A stretch of 64,000 nt of DNA from Myroides sp. N17-2 (GCF_002286775.1 NZ_NSGJ01000005.1:1-64000); one strand, 5' to 3'; positions 16,250 to 26,150 are shown, numbered from the stretch's first letter. Numbers and translations: made by a program. Notes: a model not told the origin generated them from the sequence alone.

Positions 16250-16257
16250 CAAAAGTA
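16250..16257 (-). promoter_or_regulatory. -7 element TACTTTTG
   Basis: Minus-strand TAnnTTTG match 24 bp before the ATG at 16225; it fixes the start of the barrel gene. Confidence 0.6.
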
Positions 16258-16369
16258 GTGCAAATAGTAAGGATATTCAAAAAAATATAACAGAGAGTAA
16301 CCACTTGCACCTAATGTGTACTTCTAGTATTATAGAAGTATTAAGTTATATTATGAGGTTTAGTGTATT

Positions 16370-16523
16370 ACCTTAAATCTGCAACTACCATCTACTACGA
16401 ATGAATTCTACTTTACATAGCTTCAATTAGCTCAAAAACCACACTACAGTGTGCTTTAATCACTAATCTTGCTCTGTTTTATACAATTCATTCTCGTTTA
16501 AACGTTATCTGCAGATTTAAGGT
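16370..16523. repeat. Palindromic repeat family 1, full-length copy (ACCTTAAATCTGCA ends)
   Basis: 154 bp with perfect 14-bp inverted ends (ACCTTAAATCTGCA / TGCAGATTTAAGGT). The exact centre is CACACTACAGTGTG at 16440-16453, and the arms between are imperfectly complementary, so the whole unit can fold as one hairpin. Nearly identical to 45146-45299. It occupies most of the gap between the barrel gene and the nitronate monooxygenase. Confidence 0.9.
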
Positions 16524-16731
16524 ATTAAATTCTGTTATGTTATAATGACAACGTTTAGCAAATAGGATTATTGGATGAAGAATGTTAAAATATCTCTTGT
16601 TTAGATATATGCAACTAAATCAGTGAATTATTCTTCTATAAATCAATATTTTGAACTATATTACATTCATTCTTATAGCTTGATCCTAAGTGTTGAGGTT
16701 GTAAGATTTAATAGCTAAAAATCAATTGATT

Positions 16732-17694
16732 ATGACAATACAAGAATTAAAGAATAGTCTTACTTTGCCTATCGTAGTTTCTCCGATGTTTATTATCTCA
16801 GGAACGAAGCTAGTCATAGAGTGTTGTAAGAACGGTATAGTAGGTACATTCCCTGCATTAAATGGAAGAAGTTCAGAGGTATTTGAACAAATGTTAATTG
16901 AAGTAACGACTGAGTTAGCTGCTTTTGAGAAAGAGACAGGGATTAAACCAGCTCCCTTTGGAGTGAACTTGATTGTAAACAAAACCAATCCACGTGTGAT
17001 GCCTGACTTGCAGTTATGTGTGAAGTATAAAGTACCTTTAGTAATTACCTCTCTAGGAGCAGTGAAGGATCTAGTAGATGCAGTACACAGTTACGGAGGA
17101 TTAGTGTTCCACGATATAGTGAAGAAAAGACACGCTGAGAAAGCTGCTGAGGCAGGAGTAGATGGGCTGATCTGTGTAGCAGCAGGAGCAGGAGGACACG
17201 CAGGAACAGCAAATCCTTTTGCACTAGTATCAGAGATTAAGAGTTTCTTTAAAGGAGCAGTATTATTAGCAGGAAGCTTAGACACAGGTAGTGATGTGTT
17301 AGCTGCCAATACGATAGGGGCAGACTTCGCTTATATGGGAACTCGTTTTATCGCAACAGATGAATGTCTTGCTGTAGAAGAGTATAAGCAGATGGTGGTT
17401 AACTCAGGTATAGATGATATCATCTATACAGATGGGGTATCAGGGGTAAATGCTAACTTCCTTAAGCCAAGTATAGAGCAGGCAGGGGTAGATCTTTCTC
17501 ATAAGAAAGAGGAAGACTTCTCTCAGATGAGCGCTGATAATCATAAAGCTTGGAAAGACATTTGGTCTGCAGGGCACGGTACCGCAGGTATTGATAAGGT
17601 ATTAAGTGTAAAAGACTTGGTTAATCAACTTAAAGCAGAGTACAAGGCTGCACTGAATAAGAATGAAGAGATTAAGAATAATCTGAAGTTCTAA
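16732..17694 (+). CDS. Nitronate monooxygenase-family flavoprotein
   Basis: A 320-residue FMN-dependent TIM-barrel protein of the nitronate monooxygenase / 2-nitropropane dioxygenase family, which oxidises alkyl nitronates to carbonyl compounds and nitrite. Visible are LPIVVSPMFIISGTKLVIE at the N terminus, the phosphate-binding AAGAGGHAGT at about 150-159 and the second FMN loop ADFAYMGTRFIATDE at about 203-217. The open frame begins with a TTG two codons upstream; the ATG at 16732 is preferred. It stands alone between a palindromic repeat and a bidirectional terminator. Confidence 0.92.
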   Translation: MTIQELKNSLTLPIVVSPMFIISGTKLVIECCKNGIVGTFPALNGRSSEVFEQMLIEVTTELAAFEKETGIKPAPFGVNLIVNKTNPRVMPDLQLCVKYKVPLVITSLGAVKDLVDAVHSYGGLVFHDIVKKRHAEKAAEAGVDGLICVAAGAGGHAGTANPFALVSEIKSFFKGAVLLAGSLDTGSDVLAANTIGADFAYMGTRFIATDECLAVEEYKQMVVNSGIDDIIYTDGVSGVNANFLKPSIEQAGVDLSHKKEEDFSQMSADNHKAWKDIWSAGHGTAGIDKVLSVKDLVNQLKAEYKAALNKNEEIKNNLKF

Positions 17695-17710
17695 GATATT
17701 ATTGTAAATA

Positions 17711-17739
17711 AAAACAGCTCCCATAGTAGGAGCTGTTTT
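17711..17739. terminator. Bidirectional hairpin terminator
   Basis: 11-bp perfect stem AAAACAGCTCC / GGAGCTGTTTT with a 7-base loop between convergent genes. Confidence 0.88.
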
Positions 17740-17740
17740 G

Positions 17741-18331
17741 CTATTTGTTTATACGATCTCTAATTGATTTGTGTGCATCTAAGGTTAGGGGGAGTCTTCC
17801 ATATCCACTTTCACTTCTTTTTTTGTGTTGTGGTGGTTCTTCACCGATTAATGTATCACGTGCTATGATTGCTTGTTTATTATAATCATAATAATGAATA
17901 ACATAATTACATTGATAAGCATTACCAAAACTCTTCTTAGGCTTATTATCTGTAGAATTACTAAATAGGTCATTTACATACTCACCTACGATTTCGTTTG
18001 TTGATTCCACTAAGACTAGTCCATTAAGGTTCTCACCAGGGTAGTTCTCTGATAATTCAAAGTCTTCATTCCATAGTAATTTATAAGTTGCCTTATTTAG
18101 TTGCCTGTCAGTATCTAGTATGATGTACTTGCCATTCCATTTTATAGTTGAAGGGCTATATGGAATTGGTACATCGCGATTTGAAAATAGCTTTGTAACG
18201 TTTTGAGATAAATGATCTGTTTTTTCTTTTTCCTCTGTAATGACAACCCCCATATAGTGAAAAATATACACCCCAAGAAGACCGAAAAAAGAAAATAATA
18301 ATACAAGACCTAATGTTGTTCTATCTTTCAT
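17741..18331 (-). CDS. Hypothetical single-pass membrane protein
   Basis: A 196-residue protein with one N-terminal membrane segment (TLGLVLLFSFFGLLGVYIF, 6-24) and a soluble part outside the membrane that looks beta-rich (TIKWNGKYIILDTDRQ...). No domain recognised. Its start overlaps the end of the upstream gene by 11 bp, so the two are translationally coupled and probably act together. Confidence 0.7.
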   Translation of the reverse strand: MKDRTTLGLVLLFSFFGLLGVYIFHYMGVVITEEKEKTDHLSQNVTKLFSNRDVPIPYSPSTIKWNGKYIILDTDRQLNKATYKLLWNEDFELSENYPGENLNGLVLVESTNEIVGEYVNDLFSNSTDNKPKKSFGNAYQCNYVIHYYDYNKQAIIARDTLIGEEPPQHKKRSESGYGRLPLTLDAHKSIRDRINK

Positions 18332-18851
18332 AAGTTGTTTTTGTGTAAATTATCGTTTGAAAGTGAAACCCCTGAATTGTTTTTTCAGCTATTTCTTTTT
18401 GAAAGTCAGCTTGCTGAGCAATTTCTTCTGCAAGAATAAATAGTTGAGGACGTTTTATAGCATTAACACAAATGAAACAAACTATTTCATCTTCCTTGTT
18501 AGATAATGTTAAAACGTTTATCTCAGGTGTGTTAACTTTTATTGAATAGATAGATGAAGGTGATATATTTATATCTGCTTTTGATTTTTGTCTGATACAA
18601 ATATTGCCTGTATTGATAGTAATGGAACAGGGGCGACGGAATATACGTGTCAATACTACAAACAATGTAACTATTATTACTCCTATAGGAATCCAATAAT
18701 ATTTGTTACTATGGTAATACTCTAATTGTCGTAGTAATTTATGAAACCCTCCGAAGTAGATAGACCCAATTATTAACCATATAATTAAGTATGGGGTTAG
18801 TAATAAAATATTACGTGATTTGTTATATTCTTTGTATTCTAATGTTGACAT
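18321..18851 (-). CDS. Hypothetical two-helix membrane protein, PH-like domain possible
   Basis: A 176-residue protein with membrane segments at about 14-33 and 49-67, then a beta-rich cytosolic domain (CSITINTGNICIRQKSKADINISPSSIYSIKV, ending in a helix). This layout resembles bacterial PH-domain membrane proteins, but the match is not firm. Overlaps the next gene by 11 bp. Confidence 0.7.
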   Translation of the reverse strand: MSTLEYKEYNKSRNILLLTPYLIIWLIIGSIYFGGFHKLLRQLEYYHSNKYYWIPIGVIIVTLFVVLTRIFRRPCSITINTGNICIRQKSKADINISPSSIYSIKVNTPEINVLTLSNKEDEIVCFICVNAIKRPQLFILAEEIAQQADFQKEIAEKTIQGFHFQTIIYTKTTYER

Positions 18852-18943
18852 AACATTCTCTATTTGTCTAACTAAAATACTGTTAAATAATTAAATGTGT
18901 TATATTGATAATTCTTTATTTACGGTGTTTTTCAAATATAAAT

Positions 18944-18975
18944 AATAAAAGCTCCTATAGTAGGAGCCTTTATTG
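18944..18975. terminator. Hairpin terminator
   Basis: Stem GCTCCTA / TAGGAGC extended by A/T pairs on both sides. It follows the TonB-receptor stop on the minus strand. Confidence 0.8.
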
Positions 18976-18995
18976 TTTATATCAATGTATACGAA

Positions 18996-21143
18996 TTAAT
19001 ACTTAAATGTCAGTGATAATGTATAATATCTACCATTACCTCTAGCATACTCAGCATCACGAGCCACTAACATAGAAGCACTAGTATAATACGTCTTGTT
19101 AAACAAGTTCTCTATTCCTAAGGATAGTTGAATGTTCTTGTTATACTGATAGGATGTTTGTAAGTTAAATAGGTCGATAGGGGATACCTTTCCTTCTCCT
19201 TCGTTATAGACTAATACACCTGCTTTATTAGGCTGTGGGTCAAAACGATCTCTTTTAGAAGTATGTGTATAATATAGATTTACCCATAAGTGTTCTATCG
19301 GTGTGATAGTAGTAAACAAGCTTAACTTAGGAGCAGCAATATTTAATCCACTCATATAGGTATCATAACTAGAGCTATCATCTGACTTCATCTTTCCTTC
19401 ATAGCTAGAGAAACTACCTCCTACAGTAGCCCAATCCACAGGTTCACCATCAAAGGCTAGTTCGATACCATTTATGCGTTGCGGACTTCTTACTACTTTC
19501 CAGAATCCTCCTTCGCCTGCCTGTAGGTCGCTTCCCAGCTTAGCTACTGACCAGAAATACGCCGCTCTGAAGTTCCAGTTGTTCCCTAATTTACTTGTAA
19601 ACCCAACTTCGTAGTTATTGGTTACCACCGGATCAGTTTCTATCTTAGAGACTACATCACTCTTGGCATCTCTTAAGATACGACCTAAGTCATAGATAGA
19701 TATCCCTTGAGAGAATGACACATAAGGGTTAAACTCATCTACGACAGCATACGATAAGGCAGCATTAAACGATATCTTGTTATAATCTAAGTTACCCCCT
19801 TTGATCGCTAGCCATTCTTGGTCTTTCTTTAAAGGGATGGTTTTATAGTCAGGTACTTTTACGCTGATATTGTCATAGCGAAGACCTGCTTTTAAGGTAA
19901 GGTTGTTATAGAACACGGTACGTGTTTGTAGATATACAGCGCTGTTATACGCCTTTAATTCAGGTACCCATAATCTCCCATCTACTAGAGGTTGACTCGT
20001 CTTATCATATAAGAAATCACCACCTACGATATAGTTCATACGGATATCCTCTGAGAAGTTTAGCTTAGAGAGTAAGCTCAATCGAGCTCCTAGTTTTTCT
20101 GCTTTGATCGTAGCTTGCCCTCCTGTTTCTTCCCAGCGAGGTGATTTAGGATTATGTGCTCTATAGTCAAATAAGGTATAGATCTTCTGACCGAATACAG
20201 ACGCTTCTAAGTCAGTATTCGTGAATATCTCTTTACTTGTAAATTTAAGATAAGCATTGTGATTATACTTTGTACCTTCATTCTCGGCAGCAGGGTCTTT
20301 CTTACCGATGACACCTATCTGTGGAGATTCTAAGTATTTACCACCAGATCCTACAAGATCAGTATCTTGAAGTGCACTGTAGAAGTTATACATTGCTTCT
20401 ATGCGGTTATTGGTGTTAAAGTCGTATCCTACCTTAGCTAATAAGTTCTGAGTAGTTACTTCTCCTAATCCATAGCGTGGAGAGATAAACTCACCTTCAC
20501 CATCTACAGCACGTCCTGCCTTAACTATTCCGCCGTTTAGTAGGTAGTCAAAGCTTTTATACTTACCGCTAAACTGTTGGTTTACTTTATATCCTTGTGT
20601 ACCCTGACCTTTCGAGATATTAGCATCTGTATAGCCTATAGAGGTACTACCGCTAAATACTCTGTCTTGTGTACTTTTTTTCGTGATAAAGTTAACAATA
20701 CCTCCGGCACCACCACTTCCATATAGAGAAGAAGCACCTTCTATTACTTCTATACGCTCGATGGCATAAGGGCTGATCGTACGTAGGTCTCTATCTGTAC
20801 TACGCAGAGGAGTACTCTGTGGTACACCATCTATTAATACAAGTATCTGTCTTCCTCGTAGGGTTTGACTTCTATTACTTGTAGTATTAGAACTTAATCC
20901 GATACTTGGTACTGCTAATCCTAAGATGACAGACATATCAGGATTAAGCTGAGCATAGGTCTCTATTTCTTTTTGAGAAATTACGATTACTGAACTTGAG
21001 GTGTTTCTTTTGACCTCCGGTAGTCGGGTAGTTGATAGTACTATTTCTGATAGTTGTGTGTCTTCTTGTTTCGTGTTTTCTTGAGAGAATGCACAGTAAG
21101 GAAGAGAAATTAGTGCTAATAGTGTGTATTTAGTTATATTCAT
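18996..21143 (-). CDS. TonB-dependent receptor, siderophore/iron type
   Basis: A 715-residue outer-membrane receptor that would import a metal chelate with TonB energy. Signal peptide 1-20 (ends CAFSQ), a TonB-box-like EIVLSTTR at 33-40, plug domain about 40-165 (IETYAQLNPDMSVILGLAVPSIG, LRGRQILVLIDGVP, IERIEVIEGASSLYGSGGAGGIVNFITKK), then a 22-strand barrel closing with LSLGIENLFNKTYYT and a terminal aromatic (LTFKY). There is no N-terminal carboxypeptidase-like or STN domain. Size and motifs fit the FhuA/FepA-type class. No Fur box could be called with confidence, and no siderophore genes are adjacent, so the ligand is open. Confidence 0.93.
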   Translation of the reverse strand: MNITKYTLLALISLPYCAFSQENTKQEDTQLSEIVLSTTRLPEVKRNTSSSVIVISQKEIETYAQLNPDMSVILGLAVPSIGLSSNTTSNRSQTLRGRQILVLIDGVPQSTPLRSTDRDLRTISPYAIERIEVIEGASSLYGSGGAGGIVNFITKKSTQDRVFSGSTSIGYTDANISKGQGTQGYKVNQQFSGKYKSFDYLLNGGIVKAGRAVDGEGEFISPRYGLGEVTTQNLLAKVGYDFNTNNRIEAMYNFYSALQDTDLVGSGGKYLESPQIGVIGKKDPAAENEGTKYNHNAYLKFTSKEIFTNTDLEASVFGQKIYTLFDYRAHNPKSPRWEETGGQATIKAEKLGARLSLLSKLNFSEDIRMNYIVGGDFLYDKTSQPLVDGRLWVPELKAYNSAVYLQTRTVFYNNLTLKAGLRYDNISVKVPDYKTIPLKKDQEWLAIKGGNLDYNKISFNAALSYAVVDEFNPYVSFSQGISIYDLGRILRDAKSDVVSKIETDPVVTNNYEVGFTSKLGNNWNFRAAYFWSVAKLGSDLQAGEGGFWKVVRSPQRINGIELAFDGEPVDWATVGGSFSSYEGKMKSDDSSSYDTYMSGLNIAAPKLSLFTTITPIEHLWVNLYYTHTSKRDRFDPQPNKAGVLVYNEGEGKVSPIDLFNLQTSYQYNKNIQLSLGIENLFNKTYYTSASMLVARDAEYARGNGRYYTLSLTFKY

Positions 21144-21468
21144 ACATCTATTTATTAATTGAGTTATTTATACTGTAAAGTTAAATGTTTTATCATTGTT
21201 TAGAATCAGTACAAATAACTTTTATAATATCTGCAACATTTCTTTTTTTAGAGATATAGATTAGAGGTGTTTTTTTTGATTGTATTATTAATTCTATACT
21301 AAAACATTCTAATTTCTATGATATAGTAGCATAGTTGGAATGTAGGAAATCAAATATTTATCTAGTAAGTTATATGTTGTGTTGTCTAAAAGAAGCGAGT
21401 GCAAGTAATTCATTGCTGTAATAAAGGCCTAACTCGTTAATTGATTATGAATTATATTAATAAATAAC
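21144..21468. other. Intergenic region between TonB receptor and riboswitch promoter
   Basis: AT-rich, no gene or strong hairpin seen. The minus-strand part near 21200 should contain the receptor promoter, but no exact TAnnTTTG is present. Confidence 0.4.
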
Positions 21469-21498
21469 TTGTATTTATTCTAAAAACTACTATCTTTG
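21469..21498 (+). promoter_or_regulatory. Canonical Bacteroidota promoter, TTG-N19-TATCTTTG
   Basis: TTG at 21469-21471 and TATCTTTG at 21491-21498 with a 19-bp spacer, the textbook -33/-7 arrangement. Transcription would start at about 21504, just before the riboswitch. Confidence 0.75.
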
Positions 21499-21505
21499 CC
21501 CTTCA

Positions 21506-21582
21506 ATTATCAAGAATTCTTCTGAGGAATGTCTCCGAAGGATAGCAACCTGCACAACAAGCAAGGTGCTGCAATCGATAAG
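21506..21582 (+). promoter_or_regulatory. SAM-I-type (S-box) riboswitch aptamer
   Basis: The RNA opens with TTATCAAGAA and closes with GATAAG (P1 pairing). Between them are GGATAGCAACCTGCAC and GCAAGGTGCTGCAATC, the hallmark core and P3 hairpin strands (CCTGCAC/GGTGC) of SAM-I riboswitches. It begins a few bases after a canonical promoter and lies about 100 bp before a transporter start. The expression platform is not an obvious T-run terminator, so translation control is more likely. The downstream gene fits a methionine transporter. Confidence 0.82.
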
Positions 21583-21679
21583 CCAGAAATGGAAAAAATG
21601 TTGTTTACTTCCTTAGTAAGTTTTATTTCTACCACTCTGGTAAATTATTTGTAATAACATCATTTATTAAATTGCAATT

Positions 21680-22972
21680 ATGTCAGAGAACAAGTTTTAC
21701 ACCTTTATTCCATTCTTTATTTTTATAGCCATCTTTTTAGGCTCAGGTATTCTATTAGGAGATTTCTATAAGATGCCATCACCCATAGCTATTTCTGTAG
21801 GTATCATATCTGCTTTTATTATATTCTACAAGACTTCTATGAATGATAAAGTGATATCATTAATACAAGGATGTGGAGATAGTAAGATCATCACGATGTG
21901 TATTATTTATTTACTAGCAGGAGCATTTGCTGTAGTGACTAAAGCTATCGGTGGGGTAGATACGATGGTAAATATTGGGCTTAGCGTTGTTCCTATAGAA
22001 TATTTAGCCATTGGTATATTTGTTATTTCTTGTTTCTTATCCTTATCTATCGGTACTTCTGTAGGTACTATCGTTGCCTTAGGACCTATCGTAGTAGGTC
22101 TAGCGGAAAAGTCAGGTACTTCTATGGGGCTATTATGTGGTAGTTTATTAGGGGGAGCAATGTTCGGTGACAACCTTTCTATTATATCAGATACAACGAT
22201 TACCGCTACACAAACAGTAGGTTGTGAGATGAAAGACAAGTTTAAAGCCAACTTTAAGCTTGCACTACCTGCAGCATTGATTACTATCGTTATCTTATTC
22301 TTTATGAGAGGCGAGGCAAGTGATGTCGTGTTAGAATTAGGTGATACGAGCAACTTCTGGGTGATAATACCTTATATCTTGATTATTGTTTTGGCATTAG
22401 TAGGAGTGCAAGTCTTCGTGGCTTTATTTATAGGAATTTTTGTAGCAGGAGTGATTGGTTTATTCCAAAATAACTTTGATGTCTTAGGTTTTGCTAATAT
22501 TACGTATGAAGGGTTTCTTTCTATGAATGAGATCTTCTTCTTGTCTATGTTAACAGGTGGATTAGCGAGAATGGTAGAAGACCAAGGCGGGATACAATGG
22601 TTGCTTTCTAAAATGAAGAAACTAATGAAGTCGCCTAGAAGTGCTGAGTTTGGTATCGCGGGATTAGTATCAGCTATAGCAGTATGTTTGGCAAATAATA
22701 CCGTGTCTATCTTAGTAGCAGGGAACTTGGCAGGAGATATAGCAACAGAGTATAAACTAGACAGACCTCGTGTAGCTTCTATCCTTGATATCTTCGCCTG
22801 TGTGGTACAAGGTATCTTGCCTTATGGGGCGCAGATATTAATTCTATTGAGTTTTACTAATGGTGGTATCGATTATCTCGACTTAATACAGTATTCTTAT
22901 TACTTCGGTACATTGTTGATTGTCACGCTAATCTATATGATCTTTTTAAGAAAAAGTGCACAATCAGCATAA
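21680..22972 (+). CDS. NhaC-family transporter, probable methionine uptake (MetT-like)
   Basis: A 430-residue inner-membrane carrier with about 11 membrane segments and NhaC-family landmarks (LSIGTSVGTIVALGPIVVGL at about 115-134, then GAMFGDNLSIISDTTI at about 156-171, and CLANNTVSILVAG at about 336-348). NhaC-type proteins exchange Na+/H+. A subgroup under SAM-riboswitch control (MetT of gamma-proteobacteria) is assigned to methionine uptake, and the SAM-I aptamer here argues for that role instead of sodium export. The palindromic 3' end of this gene overlaps a false upstream extension of fabG. Confidence 0.87.
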   Translation: MSENKFYTFIPFFIFIAIFLGSGILLGDFYKMPSPIAISVGIISAFIIFYKTSMNDKVISLIQGCGDSKIITMCIIYLLAGAFAVVTKAIGGVDTMVNIGLSVVPIEYLAIGIFVISCFLSLSIGTSVGTIVALGPIVVGLAEKSGTSMGLLCGSLLGGAMFGDNLSIISDTTITATQTVGCEMKDKFKANFKLALPAALITIVILFFMRGEASDVVLELGDTSNFWVIIPYILIIVLALVGVQVFVALFIGIFVAGVIGLFQNNFDVLGFANITYEGFLSMNEIFFLSMLTGGLARMVEDQGGIQWLLSKMKKLMKSPRSAEFGIAGLVSAIAVCLANNTVSILVAGNLAGDIATEYKLDRPRVASILDIFACVVQGILPYGAQILILLSFTNGGIDYLDLIQYSYYFGTLLIVTLIYMIFLRKSAQSA

Positions 22973-22999
22973 AAACAGTCTTAGAAAATACAAATTGTT

Positions 23000-23007
23000 T
23001 ATATTTG
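23000..23007 (+). promoter_or_regulatory. -7 element TATATTTG for fabG
   Basis: TAnnTTTG match 33 bp before the ATG at 23040. It shows that fabG has its own promoter after the transporter stop and that its start is not upstream of it. Confidence 0.55.
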
Positions 23008-23039
23008 CCTCGGTTCAAATATATAAATTGGATTTACAC

Positions 23040-23786
23040 ATGAAATTATTAGAAGGTAAAATCGCTATTATCACTGGTGCTACTAGAGGAATCGGTAGAG
23101 GAGTAGCTTTAGCATTTGCTCAACAAGGAGCAAGTGTTGCATTCACATATAGTTCTTCTGCACAAGCGGCTGTAGAATTAGAACAAGAATTAGCAGCTTT
23201 AGGTGTTAAAGCAAAAGGATATCAATCAAATGCAGCTGAATATGTAGCAGCAGAACAATTGGTAGAAGAGATTTTAAAAGAATTCGGAAACATTGATATT
23301 TTAGTAAATAACGCAGGTATTACGAAAGACAACTTATTAATGAGAATGTCTGAAGCTGATTTTGATGCAGTAATCGAAGTAAACCTTAAGTCTGTATTTA
23401 ATATGACTAAAGCTGTTCAACGCACAATGCTTAAAAACAGAAAAGGGTCTATTATCAATATGAGTTCTGTAGTAGGAGTAAAAGGTAATGCTGGACAAGC
23501 TAACTACGCTGCTTCTAAAGCTGGAGTTATCGGATTCTCTAAGTCTATCGCATTAGAGTTAGGTTCTCGTAACATCCGTTGTAACGTTGTTGCTCCTGGA
23601 TTTATCGAAACAGAAATGACAGGTAAACTTCCTGAAGATGTAGTAAAAGGATGGAGAGATGCTATTCCATTAAAACGTGGAGGTACTCCTGAAGATATCG
23701 CAAATACTTGTGTATTCTTAGGTTCTGATATGTCTGCTTATATCACTGGTCAAGTGATCAACGTAGACGGTGGAATGCTTACTTAA
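23040..23786 (+). CDS. fabG: 3-oxoacyl-[acyl-carrier-protein] reductase FabG
   Basis: Reduces beta-ketoacyl-ACP with NADPH in fatty-acid elongation. At 248 residues it is a classical short-chain dehydrogenase with the cofactor loop TGATRGIG (12-19), NNAG (90-93), and catalytic S143, Y156 and K160 in NYAASKAG. The end [12 protein letters not shown] is typical of FabG. The open frame runs 28 codons upstream into the transporter gene, but the promoter at 23000 and family length support M29 (23040) as the start. It is monocistronic, closed by a terminator at 23809. Confidence 0.95.
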   Translation: MKLLEGKIAIITGATRGIGRGVALAFAQQGASVAFTYSSSAQAAVELEQELAALGVKAKGYQSNAAEYVAAEQLVEEILKEFGNIDILVNNAGITKDNLLMRMSEADFDAVIEVNLKSVFNMTKAVQRTMLKNRKGSIINMSSVVGVKGNAGQANYAASKAGVIGFSKSIALELGSRNIRCNVVAPGFIETEMTGKLPEDVVKGWRDAIPLKRGGTPEDIANTCVFLGSDMSAYITGQVINVDGGMLT

Positions 23787-23808
23787 GATTCACACAGTTA
23801 TAAAATAT

Positions 23809-23842
23809 AAAAGCTATCTGAGTAATCAGGTAGCTTTTTTTT
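23809..23842 (+). terminator. Terminator after fabG, first of two identical copies
   Basis: Stem AAAGCTATCTGA / TCAGGTAGCTTT, loop GTAA, T8 tail. The same sequence with similar flanks recurs at 26591-26624. Confidence 0.9.
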
Positions 23843-24071
23843 GGTTTATAGTGAATGGTTAACAGTGGACCTACATCATAATAAACATATAATAACATTT
23901 GTCATTATCTGATACTTGTTCGTTTTCGTAAAACTAACTGTCCGATAATGAACATATGTAATCTTTAAATAAATAATAAGTTGTTGTTGTTGAATGGATT
24001 ATGTGCTTATGGGTGTTTGGTGTGTAATTAGTAGTAGTTTATAAAAGTAATTGTAATCAAACTGCACTCCT

Positions 24072-26150
24072 ATGAATAAAAAATACATTAGTTTACTAGC
24101 TATTTGCTTTAGCTCTTTTATTAGTCAGGCTCAAGTGCAAGAAGTGTCTAAAGATACTTTGAATACAGAGTTGCAAGAAGTGCTTATTCAAAGCCTTAGA
24201 AAAAAGCAGTATATCGATAAAGCAGTCTATACCTTTGACCAAGATGCTTTAGATAAGGCTAGATATGCTAAAGACTTACTAACAACTCTTCCTACGTTAA
24301 CCTTAGATCCTGTAAGTAATACTGTTCAAAGTATTAAAGGCGGAACTACCTTGTTTTTAATTAATGGAATCGAGGCAAGTGATAACCAAATGCGTACTAT
24401 CGAACCTAAGAATGTAGTGCGTGTAGAGTACTATGATGTACCACCTACACGATGGGCAAATAGGGCTAGTCAAGTAGTGAATATTATTACTCGTAATCCT
24501 GAGAATGGTTATGTGTTTGGAGCTGATGCTATTACTGCGTTAGATACTGGTTTTGTCAACGGATCTGCATACTCAAGTGTTACTAAAGGAAAAAACAACT
24601 TCGGAGTAGATTACTCTATTAATTTACGTGACTATAATAACAGAGAGAATAAGAACTCTACTGCTTATAAACTTAATGATATTGATTATCGAGCTGAAGA
24701 ATTCCGAAAAGATAAGTTTGGATATACGAATCAAGATATTGTATTTAGATACACAAATACTGATACAGATAAATACACCTTTCAGGCTAAGGTAAATATT
24801 ACCTTAATGGATCAGTTTAACTATACGGATGGACAAAGTCTATTCTATAAGAATAAGCAAGAAGAGGATCACAGTATCTACAGACATAACAATAAGAAAT
24901 ATACGATGCCTTCGTTAGACTTGTATTATTCTAAAAAAATAACAGAGAAAGATGAATTGTCATTCAATGCCTTAGGTACTTATTATACTACTCGTTCTTT
25001 TAATTTAGATAAGGAGTGGCTGAGTGGTACGGCACAGGATGTATTTAATAACGAGACTATTCTAGAGACGAAGCAGAGCGGTTTTGTAGGAGAGATAGCG
25101 CATAGTCATAACTTCGGAGTATCGAAGCTAAATTCAGGTTATCGCTTTAGTATGGATGAAGTTAAATATGATTTGACTAATTTAGAAGGGTATTCTAATT
25201 ACACGACTACTTTCACACAGCAATATCTTTACACAGAATTTGTCGGTAAAAAGAATGGCTGGATGTATCGCCTAGGTGCAAGCTTAAACAATATGCGAAA
25301 CTCAAGCCCTGAGCATACACAAGATACGTGGGTGTTCACTCCTAAAGTGCTTATGGGGTATGAGATAAATAATAAACAAAGTATTAGATTGTCTAGTACT
25401 TATAGACCTAGAGCGCTGACAAGTGATCAGTTAAGTAGTAATGTGATACAACTACAACCCAATATCGTACAGACAGGTAATCCATATTTAAAAGTTCAAC
25501 GTTCGTTTATTAACTCGGCGAATTATTCGTTTAATTCGAAGTACTTTGATTTAAATGCTTCATTCTCTTATGATTATTTAAAGGACTTTGTGAATAGTCG
25601 TTATGTATTGCAAGATAATAGATATGCACTGACCTATGTAAATGATGCTAATATGCAACAGTATTCACTAGGGGTATACGGATCTATAAAACCTTTTGGG
25701 ACACAGGTATTAGTGCTTAAGGTAAATCTATATCCAACGTGGGAGAGCATAAAGACTGTAGAAGGGGATAAACTGACTAATAATTATATAGGCAATAGTT
25801 TCACAGTATCGTCGTCTTATAAGAATTTGTTTTTATCTTATTCATTTAACATCCCTGTTTATTCATTATCTGGTGTGATGCTTAGTACTAATGAGAATGC
25901 AAGTAATCTATTCGGACAATATAAACTAAACAATTGGTCATTCACAGCGGGAATGTTGTTTATAGGAATGCCATCGGAGTATAAGAGCAAATCACTGTCA
26001 GAGAGTTTAGTACAAAAAAGAAGCCATACCCAAATCTGGAATAATAAGAATATGTTTATTGTAGGGATAGGATATGATTTCTCAGTAGGGAAGAAGACTA
26101 ATGTTAATCGAAGTCTTCAGAACTATACTAAGGGAGCTGCGACGTTTTAA
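24072..26150 (+). CDS. TonB-receptor-like outer membrane beta-barrel protein
   Basis: A 692-residue outer-membrane protein of the class annotated as outer membrane beta-barrel family (OMP_b-brl_3). Signal peptide 1-20 (ends SFISQAQ), a plug-like domain about 30-140 (AKDLLTTLPTLTLDPVSNTVQSIKGG, FLINGIEASDNQM, RVEYYDVPPTRWANRASQVVNIIT), then a long barrel. It lacks the carboxypeptidase-like domain and has no SusD partner. It differs from the siderophore-type receptor upstream in plug motifs. Ligand unknown. A frameshifted small gene and an identical terminator copy lie downstream. Confidence 0.87.
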   Translation: MNKKYISLLAICFSSFISQAQVQEVSKDTLNTELQEVLIQSLRKKQYIDKAVYTFDQDALDKARYAKDLLTTLPTLTLDPVSNTVQSIKGGTTLFLINGIEASDNQMRTIEPKNVVRVEYYDVPPTRWANRASQVVNIITRNPENGYVFGADAITALDTGFVNGSAYSSVTKGKNNFGVDYSINLRDYNNRENKNSTAYKLNDIDYRAEEFRKDKFGYTNQDIVFRYTNTDTDKYTFQAKVNITLMDQFNYTDGQSLFYKNKQEEDHSIYRHNNKKYTMPSLDLYYSKKITEKDELSFNALGTYYTTRSFNLDKEWLSGTAQDVFNNETILETKQSGFVGEIAHSHNFGVSKLNSGYRFSMDEVKYDLTNLEGYSNYTTTFTQQYLYTEFVGKKNGWMYRLGASLNNMRNSSPEHTQDTWVFTPKVLMGYEINNKQSIRLSSTYRPRALTSDQLSSNVIQLQPNIVQTGNPYLKVQRSFINSANYSFNSKYFDLNASFSYDYLKDFVNSRYVLQDNRYALTYVNDANMQQYSLGVYGSIKPFGTQVLVLKVNLYPTWESIKTVEGDKLTNNYIGNSFTVSSSYKNLFLSYSFNIPVYSLSGVMLSTNENASNLFGQYKLNNWSFTAGMLFIGMPSEYKSKSLSESLVQKRSHTQIWNNKNMFIVGIGYDFSVGKKTNVNRSLQNYTKGAATF

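Noticed and set aside
18321-18851. Sensor kinase or transporter function for the two overlapping membrane genes
   Set aside because: No catalytic or transport motifs; left as unknown membrane proteins.
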